A DNA stretch of 46,900 nucleotides from Lacisediminimonas sp. (GCF_030645335.1 NZ_JAUSNH010000014.1:1-46900); one strand, 5' to 3'. Numbered from the stretch's first letter, positions 7,792-16,101 are shown. Translations and numbers: made by a program. Notes: generated from the sequence alone by a model not told the origin.

Positions 7792-8688
7792 TTACCAGCC
7801 ATACAGGCGCGCCGGGTTCTCGCACAAGATCTGCTGACGCAGCGCCGGATCCGCAACCCACTCCCCCATCAGGTCCAACAAGTCCGCGTCGTTTGGCATT
7901 ACGCCCTTGATCATGACGTGCGGCCAGTCACTGCCCCACAGCAAGCGATCGGGACAACGCGCCAGCACGGCATGCGCGACCGGCGTCACCGGCGCGTAAG
8001 GATAAGGCCCACTGGTCAAACGATAGGGCCCGGTCATCTTGATCCATGCCTGGCCGCGTTCGGCCATGCGCAGCAGGGCTTGCAGGCCGGGGTCGTCCAT
8101 GCCATTGGCGGCCGGTGCATACCCAAAATGCCCGAACACCACTTGCACCGGCAAACCAGCCAGCGCCGTGTCCAGCTGCGCATAGGCATTCACGTGCGCC
8201 AGCAGCTCCAGATGCCAGCCGCGACCGGCGATCCGCTCGGCCAGCCGATATAGCATTGGAACCGGAAGTCCGGCACTTTGGTCGCGCAAGTCCACGATGT
8301 TCACGCGCACGCCACGAACGCCTGCAGCGTGCAGTTGCGCCAGTTCCTCGTCGGGTGTGTCCTTGTCGATCACTGCCACGCCGCGGCTGCCCGGACCGAT
8401 CCCCTGCAGCGCCTCGCACAGTACCCGGTTGTCCGTTCCGTAGACGCTGGGCTGGACCAGTACGCAACGCTGGATGCCCAGGGCCGCGAGCATGGCCTGG
8501 TAATCTCCCAGCAGGCAGTCGGGCGGCGTATAGACGCGCTCGGCAATATACGGGTAGCGGCTGGCCGGTCCGAGGATATGGGCGTGGGTATCGCAGGCAA
8601 GCGCGGGCAGCAACAGTGCGGGCTTGCGGGTGTGACGGTCAGGGCCGGCGCAAAGCGGCGCATGCGGGTCGGGCGTTTGTTGGCTCAT
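7792..8688 (-). CDS. Amidohydrolase-2 family protein, LigI/2-pyrone-4,6-dicarboxylate lactonase-like
   Basis: A 298-residue TIM-barrel metal hydrolase. The N-terminal ACDTHAHILGP (H35, H37) is the metal motif at the end of strand 1. Middle His residues occur in LELLAHVNAY and VVFGHFGYAP, and the C-terminal LLWGSDWPH carries the catalytic Asp. Order and spacing match the LigI-like branch, which hydrolyses lactones or dicarboxylates in aromatic ring-cleavage pathways (family knowledge). It is divergent from the LysR gene at 8996, which probably regulates it, and convergent with the TctC/hydrolase pair. True substrate unknown. Confidence 0.85.
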   Translation of the reverse strand: MSQQTPDPHAPLCAGPDRHTRKPALLLPALACDTHAHILGPASRYPYIAERVYTPPDCLLGDYQAMLAALGIQRCVLVQPSVYGTDNRVLCEALQGIGPGSRGVAVIDKDTPDEELAQLHAAGVRGVRVNIVDLRDQSAGLPVPMLYRLAERIAGRGWHLELLAHVNAYAQLDTALAGLPVQVVFGHFGYAPAANGMDDPGLQALLRMAERGQAWIKMTGPYRLTSGPYPYAPVTPVAHAVLARCPDRLLWGSDWPHVMIKGVMPNDADLLDLMGEWVADPALRQQILCENPARLYGW

Positions 8689-8995
8689 GGGGTGGCGATT
8701 GGATCCGGGTCGAGGTTATCGGGATACCACCGGGTTCCTCCTGACAAAGGCCGGACATACCGGGGTTCGGCGACGAACACTGTGGCCGACACTCTACCAA
8801 TGCAGCATGCGTTCGCCCAGCACTTTTCCATTTGCGCTGGCAGCTTCAGACAGGGTGCGCGATGGGCCTGGCCCAGGCCAGTGCATAAGCCGGTATCATT
8901 CCCGGCACCGATGCACCGGCTCCAGTGCCAAAGCCGCAGCCTGGAAGCCAGTGCAATAAGAGAAAGCCTATTGATTTCGGGGAGCATCGCAAACC
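8689..8995. promoter_or_regulatory. Divergent promoter region of the amidohydrolase and LysR genes
   Basis: A 307-bp gap separating two divergent starts. This layout is typical for a LysR regulator and its target. No gene is supported in it, and I could not assign a convincing T-N11-A operator. Confidence 0.45.
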
Positions 8996-9958
8996 ATGAG
9001 CTTCAAGAATCTCGACCTGAACTTGCTGCGGGTTTTTGACGTTGTCATGTCCGAGCAGAACCTGACCAGGGCTGCGGACCGGCTGGCCATGACGCAGCCG
9101 GCGGTGTCGAATGCGCTCAAGCGCCTGCGCGATGCGCTGGGGGATGAATTGCTGGTCCGCACGGCGCACGGCGTGCGGGCAACGCCACGCGCGGAAGAAC
9201 TCTGGCCGACCGTGCGCGAAGCACTTGTTGCACTGCAGGCCGCGATTGCGCCGGCCGTGTTCGACCTGTCCAAGGTGCAGCTCACCTTCCGCCTGGCAAT
9301 GGCCGACTCGACCGCCACCTTGTTCTTGCCCACACTGGTGAGCGCCATCGAAAACGAAGCGCCGGGCATGCGGGTGCGCATGGTGCCGCTGACCACGCGC
9401 GACCCGCGTGCGCTGCTGCTGTCCAGCGACATTGACCTTGCAGTCGGGTCTTTCCCCGGCGTGCTGTCGCAACTCGCAGCCGGACAGGGGACGCTGTCGT
9501 CAACCATCCAGCACCAGGGTCTCTACAGCGGCAAGTATGTTTGCGTGATGCGCCCCGGACATCCGCTTGCGAAGGTCGACATGACACTGGACCGCTTCTG
9601 CGAGGCGCACCATTTGCTGGTGAGTTTTTCCGGCCGCGGGCATGGCATGGCGGACGATCAGCTCGCCAAGATCGGCCGCAAGCGCACCACGCTGCTGACG
9701 GTCCACCAGTACTTCACCGCCGGGCGCGTGATCGCCAATTCCGACCTGATCACGATCCTGCCCTACCATCTGATCGCCGCCACCGGCATGAAGGATGCGC
9801 TGGTCTGGAAAGAATTGCCGATATCGCTTCCGGAAATGCATGTGGACATGCTCTGGCATGAGCGCAATGCCCGCAATCGCGCGCATCAGTGGCTGCGCGA
9901 ACAGATCCTGCATGCCGTCGAGGTCAGCCGCGAAAGTACGCCGATCCTGACTGGCTGA
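8996..9958 (+). CDS. LysR family transcriptional regulator
   Basis: 320 residues, ATG 8996 with GGGAG upstream. The N-terminal winged helix-turn-helix (about 6-65) shows the classic LNLLRVFDVVMSEQNLTRAA and TQPAVSNALKRLRDALGDELLVRT signature. The rest is a periplasmic-binding-protein-like effector domain; the DLNLL and ALKRLR variants resemble the NodD/NahR/LinR branch that answers aromatic acids (family knowledge). It lies divergent from the LigI-like amidohydrolase, so it is the likely activator of that gene and perhaps of the 5901-7710 pair. It probably acts as a tetramer on the 8689-8995 gap. Confidence 0.92.
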   Translation: MSFKNLDLNLLRVFDVVMSEQNLTRAADRLAMTQPAVSNALKRLRDALGDELLVRTAHGVRATPRAEELWPTVREALVALQAAIAPAVFDLSKVQLTFRLAMADSTATLFLPTLVSAIENEAPGMRVRMVPLTTRDPRALLLSSDIDLAVGSFPGVLSQLAAGQGTLSSTIQHQGLYSGKYVCVMRPGHPLAKVDMTLDRFCEAHHLLVSFSGRGHGMADDQLAKIGRKRTTLLTVHQYFTAGRVIANSDLITILPYHLIAATGMKDALVWKELPISLPEMHVDMLWHERNARNRAHQWLREQILHAVEVSRESTPILTG

Positions 9959-10206
9959 GGCCAGCACGCACGGACGCCCCAGCGCAGAAAAAGCAATCAA
10001 TTGTTTCGCCGTCAGCAGGAATGTTAGGCCAGGTCGAGGCAAGGACATGCACCTGTCGGACCACAAGCAGCCGTAGAACGCCACGCGCACCGACCTCGAT
10101 ATCCGATCCTGCCCGCGCTGAGAAATGCGAAAAATCGTCGGACTTCAGAGGGAGGCCCGCAGCGGGCGCATGACACCGGCGTATTTTCCGTTGAAGTTTG
10201 GCCAGG

Positions 10207-10224
10207 CTGGCACAGCGCTTGCAA
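10207..10224 (+). promoter_or_regulatory. Sigma-54 (-24/-12) promoter
   Basis: The sequence CTGGCACAGCGCTTGCAA has GG at 10209-10210 and GC at 10221-10222, exactly 12 bases apart, and matches the TGGCAC-N5-TTGCA consensus. It lies 39 bp before the start codon of the 10263 gene. An RpoN-dependent enhancer-binding activator is therefore expected. The rest of the 304-bp gap (9959-10262) shows no gene. Confidence 0.85.
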
Positions 10225-10262
10225 TGCTCCTTGTGGGAAAGTTAACTTCAGGGAGGGAAAAA

Positions 10263-11144
10263 ATGCACCCGGTCACCATCAACAGCATCAGCAGCAAAGC
10301 CGCTCGCCGTGCAGCGATCCACAAGCTCACGGGGCGTCATGCAATAAAATTCCATAGGAGCAGCGAGCATGACGGTGCACGCCAGCACTTGCGCCTGGCG
10401 GACGCACCGGCCATTTGCCACCCACGTGCAGCGCGCTGCAATGACCCGCTCTATCTGCGTGACTTGCCACCTGTCTATGTGGTGGCCACTGCCAATCCGG
10501 CACTCGTGCCGATCATCGAGAAAGGCGCGACTTTCGGTGACAATGGACCTGCCGCACTTGCCGGCGAGATCACGAGCGACACATTCGACGCACATTGCGA
10601 TCGCCGCAAACTGGCTAACGCCTGGCTGATGACTCGCGCTACATTCACCAATGATCTCGCTGCCTTGGGCCTGAACTGCAACGACATGTATGAGCTGTTT
10701 GCGCAGCTCAAGCCGCTGGGCTTTGAAGACCGCAAACAGTTCCAGCATTTCGCCAGCGAAATCCTGATGGCCTGCAAGGAGTCTGGACTGCCCGACGTCG
10801 TATTGACGATCAAGGGCACATCAACCAATTTTTATTCCGAGAATCCGCGCAAGCCGCGCGGCCACCGCTGGGATGCGGACCCAAAAAGCCCGGGCGACTA
10901 CGATATCAGCATGAGCAGCGAGACAATGAATGCGCGCATGGCGCGCGACAAGGTGGCGCTGCATCCGAAGTGCGGCATCTGGCGCAAGGAAGATATCTAC
11001 GCACGCTATCCGAAAGTCGATCAGGTCATGAAGCGCTGGACCAACATACTGGCGCGGGATGTGAACGCTGCCGGCGATATCACCACTTTGGTCGGCGTGA
11101 CAGACTACAGCCTGAACCAGGCTGCCTTTGACCGGCACTTGTAA
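10263..11144 (+). CDS. Unrecognised protein with nucleotidyltransferase-like motif
   Basis: 293 residues from ATG 10263, chosen because a strong GGGAGG box lies just upstream and downstream of the sigma-54 promoter; the frame is open further left but passes through that promoter. I do not recognise the family. The N-terminal 60 residues are basic and His-rich. About residues 100-175 look helical. Residues 179-216 read VVLTIKGTSTNF, then SENP, then DYDISM: a hydrophobic strand, a G-[ST]-[ST] turn (185-188) and a D212-x-D214 pair, like the active-site pattern of pol-beta-type nucleotidyltransferases. The C-terminus has KWRKED-like polar helices. There is no signal peptide or membrane segment. 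It is a monocistronic unit closed by the 11168 terminator. A nucleotide-transferring toxin or effector is possible but unproven. Confidence 0.75.
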   Translation: MHPVTINSISSKAARRAAIHKLTGRHAIKFHRSSEHDGARQHLRLADAPAICHPRAARCNDPLYLRDLPPVYVVATANPALVPIIEKGATFGDNGPAALAGEITSDTFDAHCDRRKLANAWLMTRATFTNDLAALGLNCNDMYELFAQLKPLGFEDRKQFQHFASEILMACKESGLPDVVLTIKGTSTNFYSENPRKPRGHRWDADPKSPGDYDISMSSETMNARMARDKVALHPKCGIWRKEDIYARYPKVDQVMKRWTNILARDVNAAGDITTLVGVTDYSLNQAAFDRHL

Positions 11145-11167
11145 ATCGAAAACCGGCGCAGCAGCAG

Positions 11168-11199
11168 AAGGGGACTGCCAGCACGGGCAGTCCCTTTTT
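11168..11199 (+). terminator. Rho-independent terminator after the sigma-54-driven gene
   Basis: A GGGACTGCC stem (9 bp plus flanking A-T/G-T pairs) with a 6-nt loop, followed by TTTTT, 24 bp after the stop codon. Confidence 0.88.
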
Positions 11200-11390
11200 C
11201 GCCACACCGGTATCGAAACAAGCACAGTGCGTTGTGGATATTGATGCGCCCGCTGCTTGCAGCTCGCCGCCCGGCCTTGAGAAAGATCAAACCGGAGATT
11301 CCTGCACGAAATACCATCGAGTCGAAGGATGATGCCCCGGGGAATTACAACCGGCCATATTCACCTGCAACAGCATTGCCGGGGATTGCG

Positions 11391-11810
11391 ATGGACGTGC
11401 ATTTGGCGTCAGGCGAATTACAGCGTGTTGCCAGCGCGGCGCGTCAATATCCGATCGTGCATGCCGACCTTGAACGCCTGGTCACGGCGCCTGATTGCTA
11501 TTTTGAAGCAGGCTTTGCTGCATTCGTCCAGCGGCTGTCGCATGCATTCCAGGCCGAAGAACAGCGCCTGCAGGCATCCGGCAGCGCCTCGCTGACGACC
11601 TATCGCGCCCTGCACGCCGAGGTGATCCGGCTGATGCATCATGCGCAGTCCCGCAACCTGGCAGGCGATTACGCGCTTGCGCGCAAGATCATTGGTTTGC
11701 TGCCGGGATGGTTCGGCACACAAGCGCCGCGCACGCAGTGGCAGTCGAACCCGGCACTGGAGAAGGTGCAAGCCGCGCCCCCGGGTACGCAGCCAGACAC
11801 CTTGTGGTGA
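11391..11810 (+). CDS. Hemerythrin-like helical protein with most iron ligands missing
   Basis: 139 residues from ATG 11391 (GGGGA box six bases upstream); the frame opens earlier, at 11232, but without a good box. The pattern FVQRLSHAFQAEEQRL, YRALHAEVIRLMHH, LAGDYALA and LLPGWFGTQ follows bacteriohemerythrin helices B-D (family knowledge: HFxxEE, HxxEH, WxxxHI). Of the ligand positions I can align, E56 and H75 remain. The first His of the HFxxEE motif is Ala52 (with H51 adjacent), the second His of HxxEH is Val78, and the last His after the Trp is Gln111. It is therefore either a degenerate hemerythrin fold or a helical protein resembling one. The neighbour on the other strand is soxW. Confidence 0.6.
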   Translation: MDVHLASGELQRVASAARQYPIVHADLERLVTAPDCYFEAGFAAFVQRLSHAFQAEEQRLQASGSASLTTYRALHAEVIRLMHHAQSRNLAGDYALARKIIGLLPGWFGTQAPRTQWQSNPALEKVQAAPPGTQPDTLW

Positions 11811-11866
11811 GAAGCCTGATTCTGTCCTGCATTGCAGCACCGCGGTTTGCACCGCACTGCTTCTTG

Positions 11867-12367
11867 CTATTGCACGCCAGCTTTGCGGCGCGCCTGCAAG
11901 CCCGCCTGCGCTGACTGCAAGGCCCGGTCCAGGTAGGCGCCATAAAACCCGCCCATGCCCGAACCGACCAGGGGCTCGGTCAACACCGTCCCGTCCTGAT
12001 CCAGCATCAGCACAGTGGGCGACACCCGTATCTTGTAGTTCCGGCTGAATTGCGCTGCCGTCAGCGCTTCGCCACGGAAGCCCCGCATCGGCTGCTGGCT
12101 GGTGATATCGATTTCGCGGATTACCGGGCCCGGCTTGCCCGCGGCGCTGCGCACCAGGGGCGCCAGGTAGTTCGTACGCACTTCGGGACAGTAGCTGCAG
12201 TCCGGCATGGAAAACAGGATCACCAGCGGCTCGCCCCAACGCTGCACCAGCGCCGCTTCCTGCCGCAAGTCCGATGGGTGCGGCAACATGGTCTGGCCCG
12301 CAAAGGCAGCCGGCGCGCAGGCGAACAACAGCATGGCCCAATGCCACCATGCCGTCCTGCTACGCAT
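11867..12367 (-). CDS. soxW: Periplasmic thioredoxin-like protein of the sox cluster (SoxW/SoxS type)
   Basis: 166 residues from ATG 12367; an in-frame GTG at 12376 has no room for a ribosome binding site. The signal peptide (MRSRTAWWHWAMLLFACAPAAFA) is followed by a thioredoxin fold with the redox motif C57-S-Y-C60 and the cis-Pro strand VSPTVLMLDQDG. It is the last gene of the leftward sox operon, 66 bp after soxB. SoxW/SoxS-type proteins reduce SoxY or other Sox thiols in the periplasm and keep them active (family knowledge). Whether SoxW or SoxS is the better name cannot be decided from sequence alone. A 13-bp tandem repeat fills the gap to soxB and reaches into the start region. Confidence 0.8.
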   Translation of the reverse strand: MRSRTAWWHWAMLLFACAPAAFAGQTMLPHPSDLRQEAALVQRWGEPLVILFSMPDCSYCPEVRTNYLAPLVRSAAGKPGPVIREIDITSQQPMRGFRGEALTAAQFSRNYKIRVSPTVLMLDQDGTVLTEPLVGSGMGGFYGAYLDRALQSAQAGLQARRKAGVQ

Positions 12368-12370
12368 CAC

Positions 12371-12432
12371 TGCCACGCCTCGATGTCACGCCTCACTGTC
12401 ACGCCTGGATGCCACGCCTGGATGCCACGACT
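12371..12432. repeat. 13-bp tandem repeat between soxB and soxW
   Basis: Four full units of TG[CT]CACGCCT[CG][GA][AC] plus a partial fifth, at 12371, 12384, 12397, 12410 and 12423. It ends one base before the soxB stop codon and spans the leader of soxW. Confidence 0.85.
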
Positions 12433-14151
12433 TCAGCCCGCCATGCCCGGGTTGGACTGTACGCCAAGCAGGCGCGGCATGTTCAGCTTGCGCGGCGCAA
12501 CCGTTTTCTGGTCGCGCAGCCATTGCCCGACCACATCCCATACCATCTCGCCTTTCGCGCCTTCTGCCACCGGCGCCCAGCCGGCCACCTTGTAATTCTT
12601 GCTGGCTTCCAATGGTTTGCCATTGAGTCGCATGTCACGGATGCGGCTGCCGATCTTCGCCAGCGGATCGATCGCGTAAGTCATGCCGCCCACCCGCACC
12701 ATGTCGCCACCCTGCTGGTAATAGGGATCCGGATTGAACAGGTTGTCGGCCACGTCTTCCATGATGGTCTTGATGGTGTCGCCGGAAAGCGTGCTGAGAG
12801 TGGTGTAGCTGTACGTCGTCGCCGTCTGGTCCATCAGGTGTTCCATCAGGATCGGGCTGTTGGGCAGCAAGGTCGTGCCCCAGCGAAAGCCGGGCGAAAA
12901 CGCGATCTCGGCACCCTTCACGTCCATCAGCGCGTCGACAATCAACTGGTCGAAACTGCCGTTGAAATTTCCGCGCCGGTAGAGCAGGCCCTGGGTCGTC
13001 GCCAGCCGCTCATTGAGCTTGCCGACATACGGCGCACGCACCCGATCGATCAGCGCCTGCATGTCGCGGTCAGCCGGCAATAAATTGGAAAATACCGGCA
13101 ACAGCTTGTAGCGCAGATCCTGCAACTTGCCGTCGCGCACGTCGAGGTCGAGCACGGCCAGGAACTTGCCGTTGCTGCCGGCATTGGTCACCAGGGTCTT
13201 GCCACCCGGGTTGGAGACCGAAATCGGGCGCGGTATCGCGTCATGGGTATGGCCACCGAGGATGACATCGATGCCACGCACCCGCGAAGCCAGCTTGATG
13301 TCGACGTCCATGCCGTTGTGGGACAGCAGCACGACCGCCTTCGCCCCCTTGGCGCGGGCTTCGTCGACCGTCTTTTGCATGTTCTCTTCCTGGATGCCGA
13401 AGCTCCACTCCGGCACCATATAGCGCGGATTGGCAATCGGCGTGTACGGGAAGGCTTGTCCGATGATGGCAATCGGCACGCCGTTCATTTCCTTCATCAC
13501 ATAGGGCGCAAATACCGGATCGCCAAAATCGGTGGTCTTGATGTTCTGCGCCACGAAGTCGATGCGGCCCTTGAAATCGCGCTCGACGATTTCTTTCACG
13601 CGCTTGTCGCCGAGCGTCATTTCCCAATGGGCGGTCATCACGTTCACGCCCAGTTGCAATGCGGCATCCACCATATCCTGGCCATTGGTCCAGAGCGCCG
13701 TGCCCGAGCCTTGCCAGGTATCGCCGCCGTCGAGCAGCAGCGCACCCGGCCGGCCGCCGCGTATGCGCTTGACCAGCGTCGACAGGTGGGCAAAGCCGCC
13801 CAGGCGCCCGTAGGTGCGCGCCGCCTCTTCGAAATTCAGGTAGGTGAACGCATGCGCTTCCGGCGTGCCGGGGGCAATGCCACTGGCCTTGAGCATCTGC
13901 TCGCCGACCAGGTGTGGCACTCGTCCTTGTGCTTCGCCAAAGCCGAGGTTCACGCTCGGTTCACGGAAATGCACCGGCAGCAGCTGCGCATGGCAGTCGG
14001 TGAAATGCATCAGGTGTACGTTACCGAATTTTGGCAGTGCGTACAGCGCATCGGCCGACTGCTGCGCCAGTGCACTGCTTGAATCCAGCACCATGCCGCC
14101 TGCCGCGGCGATTGCCATGGCATGCAAGAATTCCCGTCGGTTCATTCCCAT
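12433..14151 (-). CDS. soxB: SoxB, sulfate thiohydrolase
   Basis: 572 residues, the usual length. The twin-arginine signal MNRREFLHAMAIAAAGG exports it folded. The 5'-nucleotidase-like metallophosphoesterase domain follows: HFTDCHAQLLP (about 49-59), LLLDGGDTWQGSGTAL, MTAHWEMTLGD, LLSHNGMDVD and VILGGHTHD. These carry the dimanganese ligands, and the C-terminal 5'-nucleotidase domain ends the protein. SoxB hydrolyses the sulfate group from SoxY-bound cysteine S-thiosulfonate and related intermediates in the periplasm (family knowledge). It lies after soxX in the sox operon; a hairpin between them may tune its level. Confidence 0.97.
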   Translation of the reverse strand: MGMNRREFLHAMAIAAAGGMVLDSSSALAQQSADALYALPKFGNVHLMHFTDCHAQLLPVHFREPSVNLGFGEAQGRVPHLVGEQMLKASGIAPGTPEAHAFTYLNFEEAARTYGRLGGFAHLSTLVKRIRGGRPGALLLDGGDTWQGSGTALWTNGQDMVDAALQLGVNVMTAHWEMTLGDKRVKEIVERDFKGRIDFVAQNIKTTDFGDPVFAPYVMKEMNGVPIAIIGQAFPYTPIANPRYMVPEWSFGIQEENMQKTVDEARAKGAKAVVLLSHNGMDVDIKLASRVRGIDVILGGHTHDAIPRPISVSNPGGKTLVTNAGSNGKFLAVLDLDVRDGKLQDLRYKLLPVFSNLLPADRDMQALIDRVRAPYVGKLNERLATTQGLLYRRGNFNGSFDQLIVDALMDVKGAEIAFSPGFRWGTTLLPNSPILMEHLMDQTATTYSYTTLSTLSGDTIKTIMEDVADNLFNPDPYYQQGGDMVRVGGMTYAIDPLAKIGSRIRDMRLNGKPLEASKNYKVAGWAPVAEGAKGEMVWDVVGQWLRDQKTVAPRKLNMPRLLGVQSNPGMAG

Positions 14152-14216
14152 TGTGGTCTCGTCCGGTATTGATGATAGCGGGCGGCAGCCACTCGGTGCG
14201 CCCGGGGAGGAAGAGA

Positions 14217-14237
14217 CAGGCCCGTGACACGGGCCTG
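14217..14237 (-). promoter_or_regulatory. Intra-operon hairpin between soxX and soxB
   Basis: A perfect 9-bp stem (CAGGCCCGT) with a 3-nt loop, 12 bp past the soxX stop and about 65 bp before soxB. There is no T-tract, so it is more likely a processing, stability or attenuation element than a full terminator. Confidence 0.5.
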
Positions 14238-14248
14238 CCCGGTATTGC

Positions 14249-14869
14249 TTACTGATTGACCGGCGACTTCGGATCCATCAGCAATGCCATCACGTCCTTG
14301 ATCTGCTTTTCGGTCAGGACACCGTTGTGGCCGAAGCGCGGCATGTTGGAGCAGGCGGAATACGCCTGGGCGTTATAGACCTTGCCCCAGGTGTATTGCA
14401 TGATGGCGTCGCTTTGTCCGCGCAGCTTGCCGTAGTTGTACAAGGTGGGGCCGATGTTGCCGAATGAAATTTCGGCCTTGGACAACTGATGGCAGGCATA
14501 GCAATTGCCGCCGTTCACGCCGCCTACGGCATCAGAAGACTGCATGCCGCGACCGCTTTGCGCGACCTTCTCGCCTTCCTTCCAGTCGCCCAGGTATTTG
14601 CCGTCAGCCGGATACTTGATCGTCTGCAGTTGCGCCTTTTCGATGCGCGCGGCGACCTCCTTGGGCACGCCCTCGGTGTACTGGCTGCACAGTTGCTGCG
14701 CGTCGTCGCGGTTGACGACACGCTCTACCGTCGCCGGCCCCTTGGACTTGAAGTCATTACGCAGCATCTGCGTCAGCTCGGCCGTGTAGTCGACCGTCGA
14801 CGACGATGTCATTGATCCGCAACCGGCGATCAGTACGATGCCGCCCAATATCAAACTTGTTTTTTTCAT
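14249..14869 (-). CDS. soxX: SoxX, cytochrome c subunit of the SoxAX complex
   Basis: 206 residues, ATG 14869 with AAGGGG, nine bases after the soxA stop. The N-terminus ends in LIAGC17, a lipobox, so this SoxX is probably a lipoprotein. One heme-c site (C123-Y-A-C126-H127) is followed by SFGNIGPTLYNYG, and the likely distal Met is in NMPRFGHNG. With SoxA it oxidatively joins thiosulfate to the SoxY cysteine (family knowledge). The roughly 90-residue extension before the heme domain is longer than in the shortest SoxX proteins. Confidence 0.95.
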   Translation of the reverse strand: MKKTSLILGGIVLIAGCGSMTSSSTVDYTAELTQMLRNDFKSKGPATVERVVNRDDAQQLCSQYTEGVPKEVAARIEKAQLQTIKYPADGKYLGDWKEGEKVAQSGRGMQSSDAVGGVNGGNCYACHQLSKAEISFGNIGPTLYNYGKLRGQSDAIMQYTWGKVYNAQAYSACSNMPRFGHNGVLTEKQIKDVMALLMDPKSPVNQ

Positions 14870-14878
14870 GGCGGCCCC

Positions 14879-15682
14879 TTATCGTTTCAGCGCAGGTGCG
14901 TTGTACACGCCACCCTCTGCATTCTTAGCCAGGAACATGGTCAATGCGGTGATCGTATCCGACGCATAAGCGGCTTCCGGAAAACGCTGCTGGCGGAAAC
15001 AGTCATACAGGCGATGCTGCATGGTGCGCACTTCACCCTGCGAGACGCGGTATGCCGGCCAGGTGGTGTACGCAAGCTGGGCGCCAGCCTTGCTGGTGAT
15101 GTTCGGCAGGTCCTGCAAGCGGATCCGCTGGCCATCGGTGGCATGGCAGGTGGCGCAGGCAAAATCGTAGGCGCCGCCGCGGTAGAAGAACATCGTCTTG
15201 CCGAGTTCGAAGGCGCGTTTTTCTTGCGGATGGGCGACGCTGACGTTCATTTTCATGCCGCGCGATTCGGACGTAATGTAGGCCACCAGCGCCTCGATGT
15301 CCGATTTCTTGCCGGTGGCGCCAAAGTGCTGCGCAGTTGCCTGCTCCTTGCTCAATCCCTGCAAGCCCATGCGGCAATGCATCAGCCGCTGTTCCAGCTC
15401 CATCACCTTGTTGACGTCCTTGAAGTAGCGCGGCAGTTCGGCATAAGCGCCCTTGACGACGCCGGGTCCACGGCCGAGGTCGCACTGCTCAAGCGATGCG
15501 TTTTTCGGACCGGCTTTTTTCTTCCATAGCTCTTCGCCGCGCATTTCCCACAGCTCGGCCGGATTACCGTCTGCCAGCAACTGGCGGTATTTGGCAATCT
15601 CGTCGGACGCGCTCTGGGCGAATGCGCTGGCGCTGAACCAGCACAGCGCCGCTACCGTCCATCTGATGCAGTTCGCTTTCAT
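14879..15682 (-). CDS. soxA: SoxA, catalytic cytochrome c subunit of SoxAX
   Basis: 267 residues from ATG 15682, preceded by AGGAGA; the longer frame upstream lacks a signal sequence. It has a signal peptide (cleavage near SAFA-QSAS). There is one CxxCH heme site (C176-A-T-C179-H180). In the first domain C67 and C103 remain without a CxxCH, so this is the mono-heme SoxA type. C228 in LYDCFRQQRFPE is the cysteine that becomes the heme-ligating persulfide. SoxAX makes the SoxY-thiosulfate conjugate in the periplasm (family knowledge). The gene sits between soxZ and soxX in the operon. Confidence 0.96.
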   Translation of the reverse strand: MKANCIRWTVAALCWFSASAFAQSASDEIAKYRQLLADGNPAELWEMRGEELWKKKAGPKNASLEQCDLGRGPGVVKGAYAELPRYFKDVNKVMELEQRLMHCRMGLQGLSKEQATAQHFGATGKKSDIEALVAYITSESRGMKMNVSVAHPQEKRAFELGKTMFFYRGGAYDFACATCHATDGQRIRLQDLPNITSKAGAQLAYTTWPAYRVSQGEVRTMQHRLYDCFRQQRFPEAAYASDTITALTMFLAKNAEGGVYNAPALKR

Positions 15683-15789
15683 GATGTCTCCTCTTGTTGG
15701 GTGTGATGGTCTGCGCCATCGATTGGTTTTGTTACGCCGCACGCCGCTTGCTGCGCCGGCTGCGTGGTCTGGCGCCACGTCAGGGCCGA

Positions 15790-16101
15790 TCAGGAGATCG
15801 TGGCTTCGTCGGTGCGTGAATCACCCTTGTTGTCTTTCCAGGTGACGGTGACCTTGTCGCCTTTTGCGCCGCCCTTGAACTTGAATGACAGGAACGGGTC
15901 CTTCGACACTGCCGGCCCGAACGAGGCGTCAAGTACGATCTTGCCATTGTGGGTCGCCACTACGCTGGTGATGTGATGTGGTGGAATTACCTTGCCGCTC
16001 GCATCCTTGCGCTGGCCGGTTTCCATGTCATGCCGCATCAGTATTTTTACTTCGGTTGTGTCGCCACTACTCGCCGCGCGGATGCGCATCGGGTCGCCCA
16101 T
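15790..16101 (-). CDS. soxZ: SoxZ, carrier-complex partner
   Basis: 103 residues starting MGDPMRIRA at ATG 16101 (AGGA upstream). It is an immunoglobulin-like beta protein with EVKILMRHDMETGQRKD, PPHHITSV and a DPFLSFKFKGGAKGD core typical of SoxZ. It has no signal peptide of its own and is carried out with Tat-exported SoxY (family knowledge). SoxYZ carries sulfur intermediates between the Sox enzymes. It lies 47 bp after soxY; the following 107-bp gap before soxA holds no gene. Confidence 0.96.
   Translation of the reverse strand: MGDPMRIRAASSGDTTEVKILMRHDMETGQRKDASGKVIPPHHITSVVATHNGKIVLDASFGPAVSKDPFLSFKFKGGAKGDKVTVTWKDNKGDSRTDEATIS

Noticed and set aside
8278-9039. A 253-residue rightward frame across the amidohydrolase gene and its promoter
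   Set aside because: Antisense to a clear family protein and overlapping the LysR start; no protein motifs.
10125-10262. Longer N-terminus for the sigma-54-controlled gene
   Set aside because: It would start upstream of the -24/-12 promoter, so it would not be in the transcript.
12371-12432. CRISPR array
   Set aside because: Units are 13 bp, directly adjacent and without spacers; no cas genes are present.
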